Source of the DNA: Margaritifera margaritifera
Lineage: Eukaryota > Mollusca > Bivalvia > Unionida > Margaritiferidae
Reading direction: 5' to 3'
Length of the DNA stretch: 64,000 nucleotides
Assembly: GCA_029931535.1 (NCBI GenBank)
Contig: JAQPZY010001418.1
Location: forward strand, 892,501 to 956,500
In this document: positions 25,203-37,349 of the stretch, piece after piece
Position numbering within the stretch: position 1 is the stretch's first letter
How the letters are laid out: each line of letters starts with the position of its first letter
The notes under the pieces: generated by a model
The model's database searches: none
Told to the model about the DNA's origin: nothing
Seen by the model: only the letters and a program-made list of their open reading frames with translations
Program-made: the position numbers and the translations under genes

Positions 25203-25760
25203 TTAATTTGCAAAACCAAATACAGACAATGATGCAAAAATCTCAAATTCACAATTATATGCAATTTTAAATATCGTTGTTTTATCAAAAGAACCAGTCC
25301 ATATATTGTTCACTAACGATAATTCAGACAAATCTTTCCACACATGAGTGTCATATAATTGCAAAATACTAAAATCACGCCCATGATAATCACAATAATC
25401 ATAATTTTTGTTTAGGATCACTGCATAGTTCTGACTTTTTTTTACAACATAGTCTATTGTGTATGTACCAGGCAATACTTTTATGTTAGAATATCCTGTT
25501 TTTAGTTCTCCTGGTACAAGAACTGTTGCCATTCGCATTTCAATATCGCTGCTTTTTGACCATTCTAGACAAGATATTGTAGTTGATTTTTGTTTCACAA
25601 CATCTAAGTACTCAAACAAATTATATATTGAACATTTTTGGGAATAGAAAAATGAAGGCTTATGCTTCCCGTCAAATATTTTATCATCGACATATTTTGT
25701 ATTTGTTATATCAACATTATCAATAGCTATTTAGCTTGAGGTTATTTTAGTTCCAGCCAT
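25203..25760 (-). pseudogene. Unidentified Maverick gene, 186 codons with one in-frame stop
   Basis: The frame opens with ATG at 25758-25760 and reads without frameshift to TAA at 25203-25205, except for a TAA at codon 10 (25731-25733). From codon 11 it is fully open. The encoded protein is rich in Asp, Tyr, Lys and beta-branched residues, with no signal peptide, membrane segment or Cys cluster seen. It sits divergently from the polymerase relic, whose coding starts about 60 bases away, and upstream of the ATPase relic on the same strand. Position suggests a virion or accessory protein of the element. No fold is recognised, and a capsid role would be a guess. Its good preservation beside badly broken neighbours is notable. 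Confidence 0.6.
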
Positions 25761-25818
25761 ATCTAAATTGCCGCTGATTCTATCACCTGGTTTTTAAGGT
25801 AAGTCTTATCAATTTGTT
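25761..25818. promoter_or_regulatory. Short divergent intergenic gap
   Basis: Fifty-eight bases separate the divergent starts of the minus-strand 186-codon frame and the polymerase relic. A bidirectional promoter would be expected here in an intact element. No TATA box or initiator can be assigned with confidence. Confidence 0.25.
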
Positions 25819-27340
25819 ATGGGTGGACTTGACAATATAAGTAAAGCCATGAAAAATGATGATTTTAAGATAATGAAAATATTTGCAATAAAAAGTAATT
25901 ATGATTTTTCATTATTACGAAAGAATCGTTTTACCCATATAAATAGATAGGCAGCTTTGAAAGATTTGATTTATATAAAAAAAATGTAGCTATACAAATT
26001 TAGGAGATTATCCTATTTATATTTAGAAACGGATATATTACATCAAGCTGACATGTTCCAGTGTTTTAGAGAAGTTCTGAAAGAAGGAGATAAACTTGAT
26101 CCATGTTATTATATAAGAAATGCATAATTATCATCTGATTGTTTATTGAAAAATAATACAGGAACAAAACTTAAACTTCTTACTGATATTGATAAACATT
26201 TGTTTTAAAAAATCATTCAGAGTAGGTATATCAATGGTTGGTGGAAAAAGATATGCAAAAGCAGATAATAAATATATGCCAAATGAAGATAAAACAAAAC
26301 TATCTTCATATATTTTATTCCTTGATGCAATTGCATTATATTCATGGTCAATGACACAACCTCTTCCATATAAAGGGTTTAGATGGATTGATCCAGAAAA
26401 AATAAACATCGATGAAATACTAAATACTGCTAATGGTACTACAGGATACTTTTAGAAGTTGATCTAAAATATCCAAAACAAAGTACACGACGCACATAGT
26501 GTGTATCCATTAGCACCTGAAGCTATCAAGGTAAAGTATGATTGGTTATCAGATTATCAAAAGAGTGGTGTAGGTAAAAATAAAGATATTTGTAGAGTAA
26601 ACAAACAAGTACTTAATAGAATGAGTAGAGAAAAATATATTCTGCATTATAGAATACTCAAATTAAATGTGCAGAATAATGAAATTCAAACAAAAACCAT
26701 GGGTGAAATAACAAATTAATCATAATATAAAAATTATGAAAATGTGGAGCAAAACAACAAGTTAGTGATTATGAATCTAATTTATATAAACCAATGAATA
26801 ACGCTGGTTTTGGAAAGACAATGGAAAATGTAAGAAATAGAGTAGATGTGCAGTTAGGCATAACAGAGGAAACAGATAGAATACGAAAATTATTCTGCAA
26901 GCCATCATGTGTAGCAGGAAAATTATTCAATACAGATTTTGTTGGTAAAAATATGACTAAAACAAAAAAGAATGCTAACTAAACCAAATTACACTGGCAG
27001 TACTATATTTGATCTATCGAAATTATTAAAGTACAACTTGTATTATAATTATTTAAAAGTTAAATATGATGACAAAACAAAATTGTAACATACTGATACA
27101 GACTCATCAATACTGGAAATATTTACAGATGACGTATATGAAGATATGAAAAAGATATACATTTTTATGATACAGCTGAATATCCAAAAGATTATTTTCC
27201 GAGAATTACGGAAAACTTCAATGTATGTGGTAAGTTTAAAGAGCACAGTTATGACTGAATTTATAGAATTAAAAGCAAAAATGTGTTCAATCCTTATTTT
27301 TTTTTCATTAGAAAATTTATACAAGAAATATATCAAGGAT
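25819..27340 (+). pseudogene. Maverick/Polinton protein-primed DNA polymerase B, broken
   Basis: This relic belongs to the protein-primed family-B DNA polymerases (DNA_pol_B_2) that replicate Maverick/Polinton elements. Conserved blocks in order are: LDNISKAM with NDDFKIM (from 25819); YLETDILHQADMFQCF near 26021; LDPCYYIRNA near 26096; GISMVGGKRYAKADNKYM near 26226; motif A as FLDAIALYSWSM (about 26318-26353), where the usual DxNxLY has lost its Asn; YPLAPE near 26502; motif B region NNAGFGKTMEN near 26797; and motif C TDTDS near 27092. An in-frame TAA (27086-27088) lies immediately before motif C, and several other stops and frameshifts split the frame. The exonuclease half and the C-terminus are absent. 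The relic ends about 40-120 bases before the right terminal repeat. Confidence 0.92.
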
Positions 27341-27382
27341 AATTTAATCCAATTTTTATTTTAAAAAAAGCACCTTCAAAAT

Positions 27383-27460
27383 TTTACACAAAACCACCAC
27401 AATCCATTTTTTTTTTTTTTACAAAACAAGCACACAAGAAACAAGCTGCGCCTAAACTCT
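27383..27460 (-). repeat. Right terminal inverted repeat of Maverick element
   Basis: As reverse complement it starts AGAGTTTAGGCGCAGCTTG and continues through GTGCTTGTTTTGTAAAAA to GGTGGTTTTGTG. It mirrors 23317-23387, with an expanded A-run in the middle. Confidence 0.82.
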
Positions 27461-27805
27461 CATTTCCCAACTACTTAACTTCTCATAAAAGCACACACAA
27501 GGATATATACACACCTGTTTCTGGCCATTTGTTAAGCCTTCGTTGTCGTTCAAACACTACAAATGGCCTTTTTATTTTTGGCGATTTATGACCTGCTCAA
27601 ATACTATTACAAGTCAAAAATTAATAAACAAGAATTGCAGGTCACTATAATTAAGCTTTCTTTCCAACCAAAGAATATTTACTAATTCATTCGGCACAGA
27701 TCCATACATTTTTATTCTCATTGAAGCAATAATGAATTTTGGTTCAACAAAGAAAATCTTTCTGTAATTGTAACCCATAATTTTATTATCAAGGTCATGG
27801 CTGTG
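27461..27805. other. Spacer after Maverick element
   Basis: Base composition becomes less AT-rich just outside the element. A short inverted repeat GACCTGC/GCAGGTC lies at 27590-27596 and 27637-27643. No gene. Confidence 0.45.
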
Positions 27806-28033
27806 ATTTTCTCTCTTGTTGTCCCTTTCGGCTTTACCTATTCAAAATGTGATTACTATCTTGTTGTTCCTTTAGGCTGTACCTATTCAAAATGTGATTA
27901 CTATCTTGTTGTTCCTTTAGGCTGTACCTATTCAAAATGTGATTACTATCTTGTTGTTCCTTTAGGCAGTACCTATTCAAAATGTGATTACTCTCTTCTT
28001 GTCACTTTAGGCATTACCTGTTCAAAATCTTCT
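27806..28033 (+). repeat. 45-bp minisatellite, five copies
   Basis: Units share TTGTTGTTCCTTTAGGC, TACCTATTCAAAATGTGATT and ACTATC. The unit is divisible by three and gives a 15-residue repeat frame. No independent gene evidence. Confidence 0.95.
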
Positions 28034-28058
28034 CTTGAAATTTAAATGGTTCCAAGCA

Positions 28059-28180
28059 CATACATACATACATACATACATACATACATACATACATACA
28101 TACATACATACATACATACATACATACATACATACATACATACATACATACATACATACATACATACATACATACATACA

Positions 28181-28210
<30 letters not shown>
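28059..28210. repeat. (CATA)n microsatellite
   Basis: About 37 perfect tetranucleotide units. Accounts for all THTYI- and CMYV-type frames here. Confidence 0.98.
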
Positions 28211-28211
<1 letters not shown>

Positions 28212-28471
28212 GTACTAGCTTACTTTGCGTACATCTGGATAATTCAGCTAGATATTCGATGTGCTTCTTTGCATTTTACTATCTAACAAAAATTTAAAGG
28301 ATAGTGCTACGATGAAGATAATGGACAAAATGAGATCCACAAATCATGTACTCTGTTTCAACGTAAAGTCTAAGTGATAGGTGGTTGATAAACATTTCTC
28401 TTTTGAAGATTAATAAACGATGTCCCATATCATAATTCTTTTACGTCATTATGACAAATTCATTAAGTGGA

Positions 28472-28493
28472 TCTCTCTCTCTCTCTCTCTCTA

Positions 28494-28540
<47 letters not shown>
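28472..28540. repeat. (TC)n(AC)n compound microsatellite
   Basis: TC run to 28492, then AC run to 28540. Confidence 0.97.
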
Positions 28541-29227
<687 letters not shown>

Positions 29228-29356
29228 CTCTTACGAGTTAGCAAATTAAAGCCAGATTCCTGTCCACATTAAATACAACTGTCTGATGAGAGCAGAAGCA
29301 ACGGTAGCCTTAGCCCTAATTATAAATGAGTTCTCGTTAATGTTCCTTCCTCGCTC

Positions 29357-29483
29357 CCCTTACCTAACCCTTACCCAGTGGTCCCTATTATCAAACTTAC
29401 CTAACCCTTACCCTGTGGTCCCTATTATCAAACTTACCTAACCCTTACCCTGTGGTCCCTATTATCAAACTTGCCTAGCCCTT
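29357..29483 (+). repeat. 37-bp tandem repeat, about 3.5 copies
   Basis: Units share TACCTAACCCTTACCCTGTG and GTCCCTATTATCAAACT. CCTAACCC resembles a telomere unit only by chance; there is no pure CCCTAA run. Confidence 0.93.
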
Positions 29484-30345
<862 letters not shown>

Positions 30346-30711
30346 TGTCAGTATCTCACATATGTAACCTGCACCCTCAGAAGGTGCACAACCAATCTTG
30401 TTGGCAGACACTCCATTGTATGAGAGTTCGTACCTCTGAGAAGCAATATGATATATGCCCTTGTTTAAAAAAAAATGCCATACATTTTTAAGATTTAATA
30501 TATTACAGAAAGACAAGTGGTAATATAGCAAGGGTCATATTTCCTCTAGAAGTATACATAGTATTTCTACCAGTTTAAAGTCGCTTTATGGCGATGTCAT
30601 ACAATGAAGGTGCCGATTAAGTAGGACTTATAACTCTGAATCACTGAATTGGAACTTTCCAAATTTTAGGACGGATAATAATTAATGTGTTGCATCAGAC
30701 TTGAATTACAA
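30346..30711. other. Non-coding, no gene recognised
   Basis: No supportable feature. Confidence 0.5.
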
Positions 30712-30920
30712 AGGAAATCTTTATCACTGGCAAGAAATAATCTGTCAGTGGCAAGAAATAATCTGTCATTTTGTGTACGACACATTTCACTGGCAAGAAC
30801 TCATTTGTCATTTTGTGTACGACACATTTCACTGGCAAGAACTAATCTGTCATTTTGTGTACGACACATTTCACTGGCAAGAACTAATCTGTCATTTTGT
30901 GTACGACACATTTAATTGGT
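30712..30920 (+). repeat. 42-bp minisatellite, about 4.5 copies
   Basis: Units share CACTGGCAAGAACTAATCTG and TCATTTTGTGTACGACACAT. The first copy is a short version lacking the second half. The unit is divisible by three, hence two open plus-strand frames. Confidence 0.95.
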
Positions 30921-31392
30921 AACAAGTGTCATACACTTTGTACCTACTTAAAGCAATTTAAGGTGTACGTCGGGAAGCCATTCATACTTCCTAAATAATT
31001 CTAGATTAAACTTAAAACTTGCTTGTATCAAACGGTATTATTATTCCTTAGTCCTAAATGTATCACGTTTGTATGGAATAGTCCAATCCGATTTGAATAT
31101 GTAACTATAAGACACCTTCCAGATTGCAAGAAGTTTCCAGTATGATCATTTACATAAGAGCTAACACGATTCTCTTCTGTATGTTTGTAGATGACGTATG
31201 ACTTTAAATAAGTTCACCATCTCTTCGTGTGATAGGTATATCAACAGTTCTTCACAAAAGAATAAACCACTTACGTCACCTTCTAAGTATCCAAGCAACA
31301 CATTGCTCAAACACACAATGCAGACTATTTTAGTGATGTTAATGTTCTCAAGGTGCATAGGAATAATTACATGTGCATCTCATTAAGGAGAA
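30921..31392. other. Non-coding, no gene recognised
   Basis: Overlapping plus and minus frames of about 62-65 codons lack any domain signature. Confidence 0.5.
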
Positions 31393-31625
31393 TAAAATCA
31401 AACCTTGCCCATTATTAACATGTCCCATGAAATCAAACCTTGCCCATTATTAACATGTCCAATGAAATCAAACCTTGGTCATTATTAACATGTCCCATGA
31501 AATCAAACCTTGCCCATTATTAACATGTCCCATGAAATCTGAAATCAAACCTTGCCCATTATTAACATGTCCCATGAAATAAAATCTTAGTAACATGTCC
31601 CATGAAATCAAACCTTATTAACATG
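31393..31625 (+). repeat. 35-bp minisatellite, about seven copies, some shortened
   Basis: Units share ATGAAATCAAACCTTGCCC and ATTATTAACATGTCCC. The last copies are internally deleted. Confidence 0.94.
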
Positions 31626-31727
31626 TCCTATGACTGCGAAGGGAGTGTGAGTGACAGGATGCATATAATTTAATCTGTTGTATATAATGTTTTAAATTTA
31701 GTCTGAATAAACTCTGTTCTTTTCTCA

Positions 31728-32140
31728 CCTCATGTTAGATACATCAATTGGACAGTTACCTTTCTCACTCCATTTTAGGTACATCAGTTGGACAGTTACC
31801 GTTCTCATTCTATGTTAGATACATCAGTTGGACAGTTACCGTTATCACCCCATGTTAGATACAGCAGCTGGACAGTTACCGTTCTCGCTCCATGTTAGAT
31901 ACAGCAGTTGAACAGTTACCGTTCTCATTCCATGTTAGATACGGCAGTTGGACAGGTACCTTTCTCACTCCATGTTAGATACGGCATTTGGACAGTTACC
32001 TTTATCGCCCCATATTAGATACAGCAGTTGGACAGTTACCGTTCTCACCCCATTTTAGATACGGCAGTTGGACAGTTACCTTAGGGTTTCCTCTGTCCTT
32101 TCTCACTTCATGTTAGATAAAGTAGTTGGACAGTTATCTT
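31728..32140 (+). repeat. 40-bp minisatellite, about ten copies
   Basis: Units share TCACTCCATGTTAGATAC, AGCAGTTGGACAGTTACC and GTTC. The penultimate unit carries an insertion near 32083-32095. Confidence 0.96.
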
Positions 32141-32802
32141 TGATTACCCACCCCATGCTAATATTAGTATCTAACACGGGATGGGAAAGGTCAAAGGAAC
32201 TCCGACTATATTGCACTTGACTTCTCTTAAGGTGTAAGCAAGAGGTACATGACCTACATGCAAAGTGAAATAACAAAGAGTGTTCGCAAAAGATTGTCCA
32301 TTTTGAAACTACCAATATATAGGCTTTTGCATTCTTTCGATAAATAATGCTTTGGCGAAACAAGATAATGTGCAGAGACACAAAACTAAATGCGATTTTT
32401 CACAAAGTAGGTCTGAAAGTTTCTTCAAAATTTCATTTTGTACCCACCTGACTTTGACTGAATAGAAAGCACTTGTAACATGCAGGTGAACTGCAATTTT
32501 ACGGTGATTACGTATATTTTTCACTTGCTTGAAGTTTCTCTGGCGGATCATATACGGTTTTCTAAAGTTCAGATATATGCCGGTATATACAGGAAGAATT
32601 TCAGCACAAAGAAGAAGAGTAAAGAATCTTTTATTAGCGTTCCGACAAACAGTTGTAGTTGAAAATAATGTATGTTCACTATTCTAATGTGAATAATTAA
32701 AATAAATGGAAAAAAAAATATTTTAAATTTTTATTATATAACTTTAAAATCTTTTTAAAACAAATAAGAGCTGAATTTCATGAAATGTAGAGGTTAAACG
32801 CA
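32141..32802. other. Non-coding, no gene recognised
   Basis: Two minus-strand frames of 80-92 codons show no recognisable domain. Confidence 0.5.
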
Positions 32803-33445
32803 ATGCCATCAGCACTATCATACTTGACAAGGTTAAACTCTATGTCATCACCACCATCATACTTGACAAGGTTAAACTCTCTGTCATCAGCACTATCATA
32901 CTTGACAAGGTTTAATTCAATGTCATCAGCACTATCATACTTGACAAGGTTAAACTCTCTGTCATCAGCACTATCATACTTGACAAGGTTAAACTCAATG
33001 TCATCAGCACTATCATACTTGACAAGGTTAAACTCAATGTCATTAGTAATATCATACATGACAAGGTTGAACTCAATGTCATTAGTAATATCATACTTGA
33101 CAAGGTTAAACTCAATGTCATTAGTAATATCATACTTGACAAGGTTAAACTCAATGTCATTAGTAATATCATACTTGACAAGGTTAAACTCAATGTCATC
33201 AGTAGTATCATACTTGACAATGTTGAACTCAATGTCATCAGTAATATCAAACTTGATAAGGTTGAACTCAATGTCATCAGTAATATCATACTTGACAAGG
33301 TTAAACTCAATGTCATCAGTAATATCATACTTGACAAGGTTAAACTCAATGTCATCAGTAATATCATACTTGACAAGGTTAAACTCAATGTCATCAGTAA
33401 TATCAGTGTTGACAAGGTTAAACTCAGTGTCATCAGTAATACCAT
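32803..33445. repeat. 39-bp minisatellite, about 16 copies in three blocks
   Basis: Units share ACTTGACAAGGTTAAACTC plus a variable head. The head is CATCAGCACTATC in units 1-6, CATTAGTAATATC in units 7-10 and CATCAGTAATATC from unit 11. Because 39 is divisible by three, long frames are open on both strands (225 and 182 codons). There is no unique flanking coding sequence. Confidence 0.97.
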
Positions 33446-35614
33446 ACTTGAAAATTTCATTTCAAAATTTTAACAAATAAAGAAATGAATATTCTAATAA
33501 AGTAGATTGAGTTAGATATTTTCAATTGTTTACATAAGTATAATATTCAAGTAAGTTAAAGTACATGATGTATACTTGCCATGATCGCAGTAACTCTTTT
33601 GAAACTCACAACACGAAGTACTTTACATTTACCATCTGACCCGAATGATGAACTTGCCAGTAATGTACTCATGTAGAGAGATATAAAATGGGGAAGAAAG
33701 CAAAAGCAGAAGGATGAATGAATGAATGAGTGAGTGAGTGAATGAAAGCCGCAAAAGACAATATTTTTAACCCAGAAGGAGCAGACTTTGCACTTTGGAT
33801 CTTCCATAAACAGATGTGAGAAGGGTGGGAGCGGAGTCAAAATGCATACACCATTGAATATGGCTATATTTACTGGATGGGTGGCCAGGGAAGGTTGGTA
33901 GGTTAGCTTGTTGGTTATTCTAACGGCACTTTCAACACATTATTGTTTTATATTGTAATACCTATATGGCATTAACAGTCTAGCTTCCCATGCATGATCA
34001 TTTATCCATTCAGTGTGTTGAAGTTGTTCCATGTTAAACCTTAGGGTGTGAAATAATGCCCCATCTATCAGACTGTAGCATTGATTATCTCATTTATATT
34101 CGTCATTGATAATCCCTATCATGTGTAGATTGCTTTTGCTATTCCTTGTAAACTTATTTAACCCCACCCACCACGCTCAAATCGCCGTCTGTATTTTCTG
34201 TGGATGTGTATTCTGTGTTATATACTAAGTACGAGTATTAAAATTTGTTCTGTGTATTCCATTATGATGTGATACGTATCTAGGAATTCATTCTACGACA
34301 TCAATTCTACAGGGCCCGTCAGGTCAACAACAAGAGGAAAGAAGTTCATTTGTTGGATGTTACCGTGCCCTATTTGTTTCCAAGTTAGATCACGCTTGTT
34401 CATAACGGAATTTCTCTTGTATAATTTAAGCTAATAAATTATCTTACCTTTCTGAAATATGGGATACCAAAGTTATAAATATTATATTAGCCTGTAATTG
34501 AGTGATTTCGATCATCAGGTGCTGTGTTGTTACAGCAGTGTGACACAGGGTCGTAATGGAATCAATGTACCCAGTCGATAAAACACATTTTGGTGGTCTT
34601 CTGTTCAAACACTAAGTTGGAATTGATGTTACCGTTCATTATTGCAAGTTTTTTTTTCTATGCAGAAATAGTGTAAATTTTATAGGGACTGTTGAACAGC
34701 ATTACGACTCATTGCTTCATCAGAATGTTACATTCTCGCTCGATTCACATCCAAAGTCACTTGTTCCTTTTGTTATTTTTCACTTAATCACAGGTATGAA
34801 TTTACAAACAACATTAAAAGTAAATCCGAACACCTCGGACAATGAAAGGACAACTTTATTCTGTCTTAATTTTTCTGTATAGTTAAACAGCTGACTTGGT
34901 TACCGCCATAGCTAGCCCTGAGACGGATAAACGTCATTTGCTGGATAAACGTCATTTGCTTACCTGAGGTCATGTGATATTAACAGTAGCCTATAAACGA
35001 GCATATAAACAGGCATACATACGCATATAGCTGTCAGAGCGGCAAAGTATGAACATCGTTCTAAGCAAAAAAGAATTTCTGCCCTGAATTTTAAAAAAAT
35101 CGATCAGAAGTCATCCATTATTATAACATAAAAAGTACTTAATTTTGCTTGACACCAGAAAATTCCAAACATAAATCAAAGTAAGTATTCGCAAAATAAT
35201 TTGAATTTGATTTATTACATGATTGCCATTAAATTCAACTACCTTACAAGCATTATGCAGTTATTATTTATAAAGACACAGCTATCTCCCACCAGACTGG
35301 TACACAGAGACTGGTACACAGGTAATATAATAAACTTTACACCGAGAGATAACAAGTAGATTAAAGAATGTGTTTACAGTCAATCCAATATTGTGCATAG
35401 GAATAATCTAATTCAATTCAATACAAAATTGCATATTATAATGTTTTCTTTTGGCATTTAGATAAATAATTATGAATTTCTTTATTATCAGAAGTTGATA
35501 GTATTGGAACAAACACTGTTGATGCAATTCACTTTGTTATATTCAAAGACATGTTCTATGTTACATTCACTGTTTTATTACATTTTTTTACATTTAACTC
35601 TGGTCTTTTCTGAC
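33446..35614. other. Non-coding, no gene recognised
   Basis: Contains a short GAAT/GAGT repeat near 33714-33744 and a small duplication of AAACGTCATTTGCT near 34928-34960. No gene. Confidence 0.5.
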
Positions 35615-35790
35615 ATAGCCCACGAGGTATTACAATATCATGCCAAGGAAATGGAAGCTAAATGCCTTTCCCAAGAACACATAGAGGAAGTCGGCCAGGG
35701 CTGACGTGCGCGGGTAAGGAACCCGCAACCCTTTGATTACGAGTCCGACCGTTCTGCCAACATAGCTGCCACGGATCTCCAAGGGTTATG
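35615..35790 (-). mobile_element. tRNA-derived SINE
   Basis: On the minus strand: A-box-like TGGCAGAACGGTCGGACTCG, B-box GGGTTGCGGGTTCC, then a tail with TGTGTTCTTGGGAAAGGCATT and TTCCATTTCCTTGGC. The tail resembles that of the element at 58765-58920. Ends are approximate. Confidence 0.7.
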
Positions 35791-36121
35791 ATAATCAATG
35801 TCAGGGTGCATTGTACGTCATTACCCTTTTACCATTCCTTTGTTCTATATCTACATACGAACGTTTCATGTATTATATTGTTACTAAACTGTTGAAATAC
35901 GGATCTACAATTTTACCACAACAGTTTTAACTGTTGCACAATTGAAATGAAGATTCACCATTTTTTTTCCTCAGGACGTATGATTCGAGGATTAGTCGAG
36001 TGCGTAATTCTAGCAGAGGAAAGAACAATGACAATTATTGAAGCATGAGTGGAAGGAATTCGTTGTAGTCATGTCTGGGCCAGTTACACAAATGCATATT
36101 GGATGCAGTATCGGGTATAAG
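35791..36121. other. Non-coding, no gene recognised
   Basis: No supportable feature. Confidence 0.5.
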
Positions 36122-36210
36122 TCTTAATGCAAATTAAAACCAACTCCAGTAAATTAAAACCAACTCCAGTAAATTAAAACCAACTCCAGTAAATTAAAAC
36201 CAACTCCAGA
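36122..36210 (+). repeat. 20-bp tandem repeat, about four copies
   Basis: Four identical copies of AAATTAAAACCAACTCCAGT. Confidence 0.96.
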
Positions 36211-36342
36211 ATGTCTTGCATTGATTGGTTATTTTTTAGGTGTGTCAGTCTGCAATAAATGACATAAAATAACATAATAATATAACCTATTAATAGATCT
36301 TGGCTATCACCGGGAACTTCAGAAGTCGGTAGTGTTACATCC

Positions 36343-36560
36343 CATTCGCAACTTCCCGGTCATTCCTACGGATCATACCTCGAATATATACCGATAGCTG
36401 CCGTTTGGACCACCTCGGCAATTTACAAAATAAGTGTTAACAGAGAAGTTGCGAATGCAACGAACTATTTTTTCATTCGCAACTTCTTGGTCAATTCTAA
36501 TGTCAATTCAATTGTAAAAATTGTCGAGGTAGTCCGAATAGATTGCGGTTTATTTTAAAT
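36343..36560. repeat. Nested inverted repeats
   Basis: CATTCGCAACTTC occurs at 36343-36355 and 36474-36486, with its exact reverse complement at 36445-36457. The block ACCACCTCGGCAATTTACAA (near 36409) has an inverted, diverged partner near 36513-36535. This looks like a small fold-back element or inverted duplication. Confidence 0.75.
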
Positions 36561-37349
36561 TTTTTATTTATTTTTTTTTTAAATTGGCGAAGAAATTTCA
36601 GGCGAACAAAATGTATGATTTTTCTGCAAATTACTACGCCGACATAGATCAGAGGCTTATTTTTTAATTCGCAGAAATAACCGAGATGGTTTCAATGGTT
36701 ACAACCATTTATAACTCTTTTTGGCGTCTAACGAATCACTTCTCCATTGAATTAGGTTCCCGCATAGCAAGCCTGCTGTATAAAGTTTTGTGCCAAATTT
36801 AATGCTTTTGAAAAACACATTTTGAACCGTGGGCCCATATCTGGGTTCCTCTGAACCCTGGGCCCATATAATTTTCTACTTTATTTTTCAATCACAGGGT
36901 ATAAAGAGGAATTATTGTGATATGTGCTCCAGCTCTGCAGTGTTGAGAGCTTGAACATTTAATGGTACGAAAGATTTTTGACTGTGCACTTTAAAGGCAT
37001 GATAGATTATGATCGAACATTTATCGTTACAAGTAAACAAAACATACATATGGAAATTCAAGTTACATCAATGAAACCCATTTCCAGCCGTTCTAATTAA
37101 AGTTTGATATTCTTTAACTCTAAAAAAACATTTCTAACTCAGAATTCCTTATGGATTGATAATTGCAAAATTCGAAGGTCAATTGTAAAAGCGGTTTTAT
37201 GGAAGACTGTATTTATTGAAGCTCTGCTGAAAAAACAGCATTTCGCCGGTTTGCGTTCGTTCTTCCAACGATTTTGGATCTTTAACATTTACACATTGTT
37301 ATTGTGCATTAATTTATTGTGATCAATGGCATTATCCGAACGCTAAAAG
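36561..37349. other. Non-coding, no gene recognised
   Basis: A small duplication of TGAACC(G/C)TGGGCCCATAT occurs near 36824 and 36852. No gene. Confidence 0.5.

Larger units (their letters stand above)
23317..27460. mobile_element. Internally deleted Maverick/Polinton element
   Basis: The two ends are terminal inverted repeats of about 75 bases sharing GGCGCAGCTTGTTT, TGCTTGTTTTGTAAAAA and GGTGGTT in order. Between them lie a packaging-ATPase relic (minus strand), two unidentified minus-strand frames, and a family-B DNA polymerase relic (plus strand). This divergent arrangement of morphogenesis and replication genes is typical of Maverick/Polinton and adintovirus-like elements. Autonomous members are usually 15-20 kb or more, so most of the element is missing: integrase, protease and major capsid genes were not found. 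All recognisable genes are broken, so it is a fossil. No 6-bp target-site duplication could be matched at the ends. Confidence 0.85.

Noticed and set aside
25203..25760. Calling this frame a Maverick capsid (penton) protein
   Set aside because: Position alone suggests a virion gene, but no jelly-roll signature can be read from the sequence, so it is left unidentified.
26143..26409. 88-codon minus-strand frame
   Set aside because: Antisense shadow of the DNA polymerase B relic.
23309..27466. 6-bp target-site duplication for the Maverick element
   Set aside because: CAAAAG at the left and CATTTC at the right do not match, and shifting the boundaries by a few bases did not help.
29357..29483. 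Interstitial telomeric repeat
   Set aside because: CCTAACCC appears once per 37-bp unit and never as a pure CCCTAA tandem run.
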